Below, in pieces: positions 1-6,674 of a DNA stretch of 9,916 nt; within the stretch, counting starts at the first letter, position 1; every line of letters starts with the position of its first letter. Source of the DNA: an uncultured Peptococcaceae bacterium. GTDB taxonomy: Bacteria > Bacillota > Peptococcia > Peptococcales > Peptococcaceae. Where the stretch lies: contig USPE01000057.1 of assembly GCA_900556545.1 (NCBI GenBank), positions 1 to 9,916 of the forward strand, written 5' to 3'. A program made the position numbers and the translations under genes. The notes below the pieces were generated by a model. That model searched no databases. It was given only the letters and a program-made list of their open reading frames with translations, and was not told the origin of the DNA.

Positions 1-171
1 TAAGACAGGCCATGCAGAGTACTCTCCGGAAGCTGGTTGATATATACCTAATTTTTGTTTTGCAGCGGCAACTACTAACATTGCAGCATCTGCCAACCCT
101 TGTTCTGTAGCAGTATTGATTGCTTGAGGAATACCATTTAAAGTCCCTATCACATCATTAAAATCAGCCAT
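1..171 (-). CDS. HK97 gp10-like tail completion protein, N-terminal part
   Basis: Only the first 57 codons are in the window; the frame is open at position 1. The peptide begins MADFNDVIGTLNGIP and contains an Ala-rich helix followed by AAKQKLGIYQPASGEYSAW. The pattern 'AK..LG.YQ....G.Y.AW' is familiar from the N-terminus of gp10-like tail-completion or minor tail proteins of Gram-positive phages, which act at the head-tail junction. I chose the ATG at 171 over the adjacent ATG at 174 because GAAGG then lies 7 bases upstream rather than 4. With the preceding gene's TGA at 173-171, the junction reads ATGATG, so translation is probably coupled. Its place right after two connector-like genes fits this role. 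The family call rests on a short fragment. Confidence 0.6.
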   Translation of the reverse strand, partial: MADFNDVIGTLNGIPQAINTATEQGLADAAMLVVAAAKQKLGIYQPASGEYSAWPVL

Positions 172-575
172 CATATCACCTTCTCTGCCCGACATTCTTT
201 TATAATCAACATACCACCGAGTCCTGTCGGCGCTACAGCCACTACTTTGTATTTTTCGCCACTGTATTCTAATAAATTATTTTCCTGTACCTGTTCCAAT
301 TCTGCTGTATTCTCTGTTTCAATACGAATAAAATCCAGCCGTTCTTTGCTATTATCCCCCAGCGGCATAGGCCACTCTTCCTGATTAAACTCGGTTACAA
401 TAATTCTGATAGAACGCTCCACCTCCGCAGTTTCTTCCATAGTCGTAAGCAGCAAACTATCATTATTATTTATGTCCTTTTTTATCAATACGGCATCTAC
501 TTCATAGCCTTTGTCCTGCACTTGTTTTTTGAGTACGCTGCGAATTCTGGCTGCCAGCCTTTGTGCGTAACCCAT
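171..575 (-). CDS. Putative head-closure / neck protein
   Basis: The protein is 134 residues, small and soluble, with no membrane segment or cysteine-rich motif. Its N-terminus is basic and helical (GYAQRLAARIRSVLKK), followed by a beta-rich body ending in GEKYKVVAVAPTGLGGMLI. The frame is open further upstream through GTG 584, GTG 581 and TTG 578. I prefer ATG 575 because it forms a TGATG junction with the previous stop and has AGGAG 10 bases upstream, although TTG 578 at 7 bases is also possible. The position between a connector-like gene and a gp10-like gene is where tailed phages encode the head-closure or stopper protein. The function is inferred from gene order and size; I do not recognise a specific family motif. 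Confidence 0.45.
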   Translation of the reverse strand: MGYAQRLAARIRSVLKKQVQDKGYEVDAVLIKKDINNNDSLLLTTMEETAEVERSIRIIVTEFNQEEWPMPLGDNSKERLDFIRIETENTAELEQVQENNLLEYSGEKYKVVAVAPTGLGGMLIIKECRAEKVI

Positions 576-1078
576 CAACACCACACTCCTATTATGGAAT
601 TCAAACGGCTCATAACCTGTTGTTTGATGTCGCTGGCTAACTTCCGTACTTCAGCAATATTATCAAAACTCAATTGCAATCCTTTCCCCAGTTTTAAACT
701 TGAAATGTCGCCGGAATCGGACACTGCACTTTCCAGCGCCATACAGAAACAATAGTCAGCAAGCAGCGGCAAATCGCCGGCAGGAATCTCATCAACAGTC
801 CAGTTGGCATAATAAATAACTTCTCTTGCCCATGGTGTGCAGTACAACGTATTTTCAAGTATTATGCAATCATCAAGCCCTATTATCCACTCTCTATAAT
901 CTTCCGGTAACGTAATTTCTGTGATACCGGAAGGCTTCATCCAACGCCGCTTAATTGGTCTGGCTGCAGAATAGGCAGCAACCGCACTTGCCAGCATTGC
1001 AGTAATTTCATCATCTGTATAGAGCTCACCATCGCTGTCTCCTAATCTCTGCCTGATAATTTCTACCGCTGTAACCAC
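575..1078 (-). CDS. Putative head-tail connector (adaptor) protein
   Basis: The protein is 167 residues and mostly helical. It starts MVTAVEIIRQRLGDSDGELY, a typical opening for phage adaptor proteins of the gp6/gp15/YqbG kind, which bind under the portal after packaging. The C-terminal half (LPLLADYCFCMALES, then a long helix LASDIKQQVMSRLNSI) also fits a helical-bundle adaptor. The start is GTG at 1078, two bases after the preceding TAA, with AAGGGGG about 10 bases upstream inside the previous gene. It sits in the expected place, after the capsid gene and before the closure and tail-completion genes. The adaptor assignment combines this opening with gene order and has not been tested by any search. 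Confidence 0.5.
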   Translation of the reverse strand: MVTAVEIIRQRLGDSDGELYTDDEITAMLASAVAAYSAARPIKRRWMKPSGITEITLPEDYREWIIGLDDCIILENTLYCTPWAREVIYYANWTVDEIPAGDLPLLADYCFCMALESAVSDSGDISSLKLGKGLQLSFDNIAEVRKLASDIKQQVMSRLNSIIGVWC

Positions 1079-1080
1079 GA

Positions 1081-1332
1081 TTACTCAGCCCCCTTAGTGC
1101 GTCCTCTTTTGGGTTTTGCTGATTCATCTTTTCCCTCAATTTCTTCTGCTTTTTCAGTTTCTGCATCTTTTTCAACTTGACCCTCAAGATTTTGCTTTGG
1201 TACAGTTACCACCTCACCCTGTTTCGATATGGTTTCTTTTAGTGATTGTTCGTTTACATGGTAAATCTGTCCTGGGATTAGTAATACGCTCGTTTCCGGA
1301 TGAAGCATATAATCCTTTGCTACCTTTCGCAT
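1081..1332 (-). CDS. Small hypothetical protein after the major capsid gene
   Basis: The protein is 83 residues. It has a compact N-terminal half (MRKVAKDYMLHPETSVLLIP) and a low-complexity charged tail rich in Glu and Lys, ending in a basic KPKRGRTKGAE. No enzyme motif, signal peptide or membrane segment is visible. The ATG at 1332 has an excellent AGGGGGGAG eight bases upstream, so this is preferred to the TTG six bases further out. Small proteins in this slot are often head-decoration or head-tail joining factors, but that is only positional inference. The charged tail could equally bind DNA or a partner. The gene lies just downstream of a terminator-like hairpin and two bases before the connector gene. 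Confidence 0.6.
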   Translation of the reverse strand: MRKVAKDYMLHPETSVLLIPGQIYHVNEQSLKETISKQGEVVTVPKQNLEGQVEKDAETEKAEEIEGKDESAKPKRGRTKGAE

Positions 1333-1355
1333 AAACAACGCTCCCCCCTAATAGG

Positions 1356-1385
1356 AAAAGGCTTGCCCTTTAAAAGAGACAAGCC
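1356..1385 (-). terminator. Terminator-like hairpin after the capsid gene
   Basis: On the minus strand GGCTTG (1385-1380) pairs with CAAGCC (1365-1360). The stem can be extended inward by T-G, C-G and T-G pairs, then two T-A pairs past a mismatch, and is followed directly by TTTT. The T tract is short, so partial termination or an RNA-stability element is more likely than full termination. It lies in the 63-base gap between the capsid stop and the next start, and could lower expression of the downstream low-copy genes relative to the capsid. Confidence 0.5.
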
Positions 1386-1395
1386 CAATGATAAA

Positions 1396-3393
1396 TTATT
1401 TACTATACAGTTTAATGGTCCGGAAAGGCGGATGATATTGTTTCCCCGCACTATCAATGACCAGTGGTGTATTAATAGCAATCTGCTGACTTACAAAGTA
1501 TTGCTGTGCAGATGTAATCTGCCCGCCAGTTGTATAATATGGCAGCGGCCCTTCCACACTGTAAGGACTACCCATACCAACATGAGTTGCATTTTTAGTG
1601 GCCAGCAGCAGTCTGCTGTCTCCGGCATCCCATGGGCAATTATGTTCCATGTAGGTTAACCCAAAGCGTTCTGCAAAATAGTTGCGACCCTGCATCAATA
1701 GCTGAGTACCGCGCGGAGATGCAAGCTGCCAGAATAATTTTGCCTGCTTCACCATCACCATAGCATTTAAAGATCCCACTACTACATCTGGCGTCACAAA
1801 TCTAGGCGCAATGCCCATATATGCTTTTTCACTGTCGATTTTTTCTAACAACTGGTTATAATGTACTGCATTTTCTGTACCACTAGGTACATCTACACAG
1901 AAGAAAGTAATGTTGGTTGCATAAGAATATTTCTTTATTTTTGGCAATGCTGTAGTACTAACTGCTGTTGTCGCAAAGTAAACTTTAGCATTTTCAAAGT
2001 CTACCGCATAATCTGCCGCTGTTTCACCTGGGAAAGCAACTACCTTACCTTTACTAGCCAACCAACGACCTCTTATTAACGGTTTGTCTGCACTGTCAGT
2101 AATCAACACATCATTGAGATAGTTTTTCTCTGTACGGCCATGCTCATCCAAATAAACAGCAGTACGTGGGCGCACAACTGGCGGCAGTACATCAATATCA
2201 TCCAGACTGCTATTTCCGCATTTCAGCTGTAAAACAAAAGTGGCATTGGTTTCAGCCGGTGCATTTGTCCCAGCTGCAATTGCTGTAAGGTCATCCGCGG
2301 TCACGGTTTCATCAGTTACTGCTTTAGCTTCGTATTCATCCGCTCTAGCTAGCATCTCTGTTGAAATTTTTCTGTCAATAATCATAGTAAACCGGTTGGC
2401 AATGCTCGCCAGATTTCTAACCAATGGGTCATACTTGAATGGACCGGTTTTCAATTCTGCCATAGCCTCTTTTGTGATAACGAAGCCACGTTTTAACCAT
2501 TCTGCAGTCATTTTCAGCACATAAGTTTCAACGCCTTCAGTTGGAATCCCTTCCAGCTCACCTACCACAAAATCATCTTCTGCGAACAGGTCGTCAGACT
2601 GAAATTCAACCAACATTTCCATCACGGAGCCGCTAAAACCTTCCACCAAACACAGCTGCAAGAAAGAAACATCCTGCCAAGCCTGATACAGTACTGCTCT
2701 GGAAATTGCAGCTGCCTGTGCAAAACTATTGGTAGAGCCGATAACACTGTCGGTAATTATACCATCAGTAATACTCATATTGGATACAGAGTCATTTAGT
2801 TCAGCCATGAAGGACTGGTAGGTTTTATCGTTATTTCGTTCCAACTGCTTGAATACTTCATCCAGAATGGCTTTGTTAGCTTTTCTTAATTCCAGATCAG
2901 GTTTAAATGTTTTGTCTTTGCTGGATAATTCATGGTCCATGGCATTCATTAAACTGTCAGTAAATACATCCAGATTATTTCTTTCTGTACTTTGCTGCAT
3001 AATTGTTTTCGCCTTACCTTCCTGTGGTAGTGTTACGCCTAAGGAACTCAACTTACTATTGATTGTTACAGTGTCAACGATGGTCTGTTCTCCTTTTACG
3101 AAATCTGCAACCTGTGCTTCATCGGTTAAGGCTTCCCCCTTTTTAATAATTGCCTGTTTAGTTGCTTCTGAGTATGGCAACGCCGCTACCGTATCAGATA
3201 ATGCCTGCTGTGCCTTTCTAGCTTTTTCTTCGCGTTCTCTCTCCGCCTTCATATCTTCTAACGCTTTTTCAGCTGCGGTCTGCTGTTCCATCTGGGCAAT
3301 CAAATGGTCACATAGTCCCATATCTTTATGGCCTGCATTTGCCTCTTTCCATTTTTTTAATGCGTCTAAATCCATTTTTAACAATTCATCCAT
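1396..3393 (-). CDS. Nested scaffold-major capsid protein (internal start)
   Basis: This is the same frame as the protease-scaffold-capsid fusion, started again at an internal ATG to give 665 residues. The start is codon 354 of the long form (MDELLKMDLDALKKWKE). It lies about 17 residues after the last protease-like segment and opens the charged helical region, so the product is a scaffold domain (~200 residues) followed by the capsid domain. This is the HK97 gp5 design, in which an N-terminal delta domain acts as scaffold. TAAGGAGG sits eight bases upstream of the ATG, the best ribosome-binding site in the window. I infer that this is the abundant capsid precursor and the full-length form a minor one. 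The sequence shows the start signal; expression is not demonstrated. Confidence 0.7.
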   Translation of the reverse strand: MDELLKMDLDALKKWKEANAGHKDMGLCDHLIAQMEQQTAAEKALEDMKAEREREEKARKAQQALSDTVAALPYSEATKQAIIKKGEALTDEAQVADFVKGEQTIVDTVTINSKLSSLGVTLPQEGKAKTIMQQSTERNNLDVFTDSLMNAMDHELSSKDKTFKPDLELRKANKAILDEVFKQLERNNDKTYQSFMAELNDSVSNMSITDGIITDSVIGSTNSFAQAAAISRAVLYQAWQDVSFLQLCLVEGFSGSVMEMLVEFQSDDLFAEDDFVVGELEGIPTEGVETYVLKMTAEWLKRGFVITKEAMAELKTGPFKYDPLVRNLASIANRFTMIIDRKISTEMLARADEYEAKAVTDETVTADDLTAIAAGTNAPAETNATFVLQLKCGNSSLDDIDVLPPVVRPRTAVYLDEHGRTEKNYLNDVLITDSADKPLIRGRWLASKGKVVAFPGETAADYAVDFENAKVYFATTAVSTTALPKIKKYSYATNITFFCVDVPSGTENAVHYNQLLEKIDSEKAYMGIAPRFVTPDVVVGSLNAMVMVKQAKLFWQLASPRGTQLLMQGRNYFAERFGLTYMEHNCPWDAGDSRLLLATKNATHVGMGSPYSVEGPLPYYTTGGQITSAQQYFVSQQIAINTPLVIDSAGKQYHPPFRTIKLYSK

Positions 3394-4452
3394 ACAACTT
3401 TCCTCCTTAGATTTTTTCAAAGCTTCTAACTGTTCGTCAGTTAAAACCATTGGTCTGCCAAATGAGGCTGATTCCGCTGGATTGAGCACAACATCCCAGC
3501 AATATAATTCCAGTTTAGTAGCTACATCAGCAGCACAATCATTCAAAGTCCTTCGCACTGTGCTGCCCGTCATACGATTTGAAAATGCAATCGGTAATCC
3601 TTCATCCAAAAACGCTTGCACTTCTCTCCCTTTAGCTGTATCCATAGTTTTGAACTCAGCCCAAACATAACCGTTTTCATCAATCATAGCTTTCCGAAAT
3701 TTCACAACAGAATTCGATACACTGGTTCGAAAATGTATTTTACCATCGCCACCGGTATAACTGGCCGGATGGGGTGATTCACCGGGATATGGGAAAGCTT
3801 TCGCTTCCAAGGCATCCAATGCAGCTACGTAAACAGGACGCGGATATAACCGCCCGTTATCATTTAACACGTCCACACGAGATACAATTTGCCGATACCA
3901 TCCAGAAGGCTGCCCTGAATCATCAAGCAAGGCAATTGACTGTGCGGCAATAGCCTGCCGTTCATCATCCAACTGACTTATTATTACAGTACTAATGGCA
4001 TCTGTCATAGATTTCTTCATGGCCGCTTCGTATGCAGCCCGCGCTGCCTTACTTGCCTTTTCTTCTACTGCATTGCGTGGACTATAAGTACCAAACTTTG
4101 TCCGACAAGCATATTCGATACATTCTTGATAGATATGTCTTTCAAATAAAGTAAGCGGCATATTATTGATTTCATTTTCCAACTGCAGCAAATCTTCTGG
4201 TTCTTTTGCAGACAATATTTTGTTTAATATCTCATCATCCTTTAAAGCATCCTCCAGACACTGCTCATTTCTTTTTGGAGCATAATCAAGTAATGCGGAA
4301 CACAGGCGGCCTTTTCCCGAAAATATCTCCAATTTTTCAAAAGCATCTGATTTTTCATCAACCGTCCCTTTGTACAAACTATCTAAAATAGCCGACAATT
4401 CTGTATCCGCACGAATCCGACTTGTAATAATTTCAAACATCTTCTTCCTCAT
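1396..4452 (-). CDS. Prohead protease-scaffold-major capsid fusion protein
   Basis: This is one uninterrupted frame of 1018 residues. Residues 1-180 are a helical, charged region I cannot assign. Residues ~182-337 look like a T4 gp21-type (U9-like) prohead protease: LNDNGRLYPRPVY, then GESPHP with candidate catalytic His 228, then FSNRMTGS with candidate nucleophile Ser 291, then DVVLNPAESASF. Residues ~340-550 are Glu/Lys-rich and helical, as in a scaffold. Residues ~570-1018 look like a major capsid protein, with the helical stretch FVITKEAMAELKTGPFKYD and IIDRKISTEML. Capsid proteins of this kind are usually 300-450 residues and are encoded apart from the protease. The ATG at 4452 has AGGGGAAG eight bases upstream; GTG 4461 and ATG 4440 are alternatives with poorer spacing. 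The protease presumably frees the capsid domain during maturation; the cleavage site is not visible but should fall near residues 545-575. Confidence 0.8.
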   Translation of the reverse strand: MRKKMFEIITSRIRADTELSAILDSLYKGTVDEKSDAFEKLEIFSGKGRLCSALLDYAPKRNEQCLEDALKDDEILNKILSAKEPEDLLQLENEINNMPLTLFERHIYQECIEYACRTKFGTYSPRNAVEEKASKAARAAYEAAMKKSMTDAISTVIISQLDDERQAIAAQSIALLDDSGQPSGWYRQIVSRVDVLNDNGRLYPRPVYVAALDALEAKAFPYPGESPHPASYTGGDGKIHFRTSVSNSVVKFRKAMIDENGYVWAEFKTMDTAKGREVQAFLDEGLPIAFSNRMTGSTVRRTLNDCAADVATKLELYCWDVVLNPAESASFGRPMVLTDEQLEALKKSKEESCMDELLKMDLDALKKWKEANAGHKDMGLCDHLIAQMEQQTAAEKALEDMKAEREREEKARKAQQALSDTVAALPYSEATKQAIIKKGEALTDEAQVADFVKGEQTIVDTVTINSKLSSLGVTLPQEGKAKTIMQQSTERNNLDVFTDSLMNAMDHELSSKDKTFKPDLELRKANKAILDEVFKQLERNNDKTYQSFMAELNDSVSNMSITDGIITDSVIGSTNSFAQAAAISRAVLYQAWQDVSFLQLCLVEGFSGSVMEMLVEFQSDDLFAEDDFVVGELEGIPTEGVETYVLKMTAEWLKRGFVITKEAMAELKTGPFKYDPLVRNLASIANRFTMIIDRKISTEMLARADEYEAKAVTDETVTADDLTAIAAGTNAPAETNATFVLQLKCGNSSLDDIDVLPPVVRPRTAVYLDEHGRTEKNYLNDVLITDSADKPLIRGRWLASKGKVVAFPGETAADYAVDFENAKVYFATTAVSTTALPKIKKYSYATNITFFCVDVPSGTENAVHYNQLLEKIDSEKAYMGIAPRFVTPDVVVGSLNAMVMVKQAKLFWQLASPRGTQLLMQGRNYFAERFGLTYMEHNCPWDAGDSRLLLATKNATHVGMGSPYSVEGPLPYYTTGGQITSAQQYFVSQQIAINTPLVIDSAGKQYHPPFRTIKLYSK
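3401..3409 (-). promoter_or_regulatory. Internal ribosome-binding site for scaffold-capsid
   Basis: The minus strand reads TAAGGAGGA, ending eight bases before the ATG at 3393-3391. It matches the anti-Shine-Dalgarno of 16S rRNA over at least seven bases. In the long frame it merely encodes Lys-Glu-Glu in a flexible linker, so the codons were free to be shaped into a binding site. Reading for CCTCC or CCTCCT on the plus strand found no other AGGAGG-class site with a well-placed in-frame start inside a gene. Confidence 0.75.
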
Positions 4453-4474
4453 AAAAATCACTTCCCCTTTTTAA

Positions 4475-6655
4475 TTAAATAACTGGTAGATAGCAACAAC
4501 GACACCGAGGATGCTTTGGTAATGCTGGGCACTGATTGATCGGAAATACTTGTCCATTCATGGCACGACAAACATCACAGCAGCGAAAATCATTTGTCAC
4601 CAGCCACTGCACCATTTGAACTCCAGCTTTACGGTAAATTTTAAGGTTGTATTCACTGTAAGCCCAAGATAGTTCAGTACAAGCAATCATCTCTGCTCTT
4701 ATCGGTGATGCTATAATTCCTATCAACTCTACTTGAAGTTGTTGCCAGCCTTTATTGTTTTCAAAGCCGTTTGCAAGGCATTCTCTAATCTGTTTTCTGG
4801 TGGTTTCTTTGATAGCAGTAATTCTTTGACCTGATTCTTCTCGTAACCATTCGGTAATTTCTTCAGCCTTTATCAAATTTAGTATTTTTACTGATAGATG
4901 TTTTTCAATATAAACCTCACGTACAAGCTTTATGGCCCGTTGTCCTCCCGAAATTGCTGCCATAGATGCTATCGCAACATAAGCTTCTGCAAACTCATCT
5001 TTCTTTTCATCCCAAGCAGTCTCAAACGCTTCCAAAATATCTTCTTCTATCACCTCGCCGTCTACAGACTCCTCTACATCGTCATTCAGAGAAACTTTAG
5101 ATTTTTTTACTGTGTTTTTCGCAACTGCATAAAAAAAAGAACCTACTTTTTCTTGTAGATTCTCAGCTAGTTCATCAAGTTTATCAAAATCGTCAGTGTG
5201 CTCATCTTTTATTACTTGCTGCAGTTCGTCTTTCAATGGTAGTATTGCGGGTTGATTCTTCACCGTTTGCTGCTGCATATTATTTTCAGCAGCAATTTGT
5301 TTAATCGCCATTGTTGGATCTTCTATATCGAAATCATTGGCAATAATCTGTACCGCCTTTTCTAAAGTAATAATCTGCTTACCGCCATTTTTACCTAATG
5401 CCTGCTGTACACGGTCTATACGGTCAAGCGCAGATTCATCACTCTTTTGTTTCCAAACAATATCATATTTGACGGTTTCCGGATTGATGCCCGATAACAT
5501 TAATTGTAAATCAATAATATCACGATAACCGGAATACATCTGGCTATCGCCATACTCTAATATGTCAGTGACTGTTTGCAGTGATTCTAGGTATTTCGGA
5601 TATTGTACTTTTAAGATGTCACGATTGATACTTTGCCCACCGGTAATCAAGGGTTTTGGCACCAGTAGACTCACCCAGATATTATTTTCCATCAGTTCAA
5701 TGTCGGCAATCTCGTCTAAGTTGGCCTGATCGTGTAACGCAGTTACATCAACATTGCCCACAAAATCAGATAACAGATGCGCATTTCTGGTAGGGTTACC
5801 GTTTGTATCAATCATAGCATTCTCACGCTTATACCTCAATACATCCTCTGGCCTTGCCCCTTCTGGTAATTTGTGCGCCCTCTTACTGACGCTGCGGTAC
5901 ATACGACGATAAGCCAGCGCCTTCTCCATCTCCTGCAACATACGGTAATTCTTACGAGCCACCGCATACTGGCTACAGCCATAGATTTTACTCTCATCCG
6001 GCATCCAACGGATATGATTCATCTGATAAATGGCAAAATCACGACGACTGCACTCTGGCGGCCGTAAAAACTGCAAAGCTGCCGGATTGAGCGTATCGAA
6101 CTGGCTAAAAGCCCGCAGTGGGTCAAAAAATTCACCATATTCATCTACATTCTTTTTGATTGACAATGTCGGTGCCCGGCGTACCTGAGTAACCAAACCG
6201 CGCTGCAAATCAACCAAAACATTGAGAAATAAGTCACCTTCCCGCAGCAGTGCTGCCGCATGCTGGCCTGCCAAACGGTTTAATTTAGTACGTAACAAAA
6301 ATTCATCAATGACCTGCTGTGCCCTGTTCGTACCTGGAGAAGAATATGAAAACGATTTTCCGGTTTTCTTTCTCCTGGCCTTGTCGCGCTCACTGCCCTG
6401 CACAATTACGGAAAAACCGCCAGCTGTAGCATCGGCGGCAATCAACTGATTTGCCCGTTGAAAGCGAATATCGCCGTTCTCGCCACACAATTCATTGATA
6501 TCTTCAATAATACTCATGCGGTCTGTCGCGATGCGGAACATCTCTATTTCATAAATTTGTGGGCTGTCCGCATAAGAAACTGCTTCTTTGTGTACTATAT
6601 CTGTCTCATGTTTTGTGTTCCCAAAATACTCCATTATTTTTTGTAGCACTCCCAA
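4475..6655 (-). CDS. Portal protein fused to MuF-type minor head protein
   Basis: The protein is 726 residues if started at TTG 6655. Residues ~1-470 look like a portal, the dodecameric ring through which DNA is packaged: an opening MGVLQKIMEYFG, the segment HIRWMPDESKIYGCSQYAVA near 214-233, and a long helical region with LVPKPLITGGQSINRD near 331-345. Residues ~480-600 form a charged helical linker. Residues ~600-726 match Mu gpF-like head morphogenesis proteins: IRAEMIACTELSWAYSEYN, then W684 and TNDFRCCDVCRAMNGQVF, ending PKHPRCRCCYLPVI. The Cys and His residues could bind a metal. Portal and MuF are normally separate genes. A frame extension to ATG 6754 would overlap TerL by 80 bases and lacks a binding site; TTG 6655 has AGGGGGGTGG at good spacing, and GTG 6649 or ATG 6634 are weaker alternatives. 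It follows TerL by 19 bases. Confidence 0.85.
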   Translation of the reverse strand: MGVLQKIMEYFGNTKHETDIVHKEAVSYADSPQIYEIEMFRIATDRMSIIEDINELCGENGDIRFQRANQLIAADATAGGFSVIVQGSERDKARRKKTGKSFSYSSPGTNRAQQVIDEFLLRTKLNRLAGQHAAALLREGDLFLNVLVDLQRGLVTQVRRAPTLSIKKNVDEYGEFFDPLRAFSQFDTLNPAALQFLRPPECSRRDFAIYQMNHIRWMPDESKIYGCSQYAVARKNYRMLQEMEKALAYRRMYRSVSKRAHKLPEGARPEDVLRYKRENAMIDTNGNPTRNAHLLSDFVGNVDVTALHDQANLDEIADIELMENNIWVSLLVPKPLITGGQSINRDILKVQYPKYLESLQTVTDILEYGDSQMYSGYRDIIDLQLMLSGINPETVKYDIVWKQKSDESALDRIDRVQQALGKNGGKQIITLEKAVQIIANDFDIEDPTMAIKQIAAENNMQQQTVKNQPAILPLKDELQQVIKDEHTDDFDKLDELAENLQEKVGSFFYAVAKNTVKKSKVSLNDDVEESVDGEVIEEDILEAFETAWDEKKDEFAEAYVAIASMAAISGGQRAIKLVREVYIEKHLSVKILNLIKAEEITEWLREESGQRITAIKETTRKQIRECLANGFENNKGWQQLQVELIGIIASPIRAEMIACTELSWAYSEYNLKIYRKAGVQMVQWLVTNDFRCCDVCRAMNGQVFPINQCPALPKHPRCRCCYLPVI

Positions 6656-6674
6656 GCAGATTCCACCCCCCTCA

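Noticed and set aside
1300..1659. Plus-strand open frame of 119 codons
   Set aside because: It is antisense across the end of the capsid gene, the terminator-like hairpin and the next start, and shows no coding signature of its own.
2770..2810. Independent start for a mature capsid protein at Met codons 2778 or 2808
   Set aside because: Neither ATG has a Shine-Dalgarno upstream, so a mature-length capsid is more likely made by proteolysis.
2849..3670. A 273-codon open frame on the plus strand
   Set aside because: It lies wholly antisense to the scaffold-capsid coding region, starts at a TTG with no binding site, and its Leu/Ser-rich product is what the reverse strand of Glu/Lys-rich codons gives.
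4475..5300. Separate MuF gene nested in the portal frame
   Set aside because: Purine-rich stretches such as those near 4945-4955 and 5070-5075 have no in-frame start at suitable spacing, so no second start is supported.
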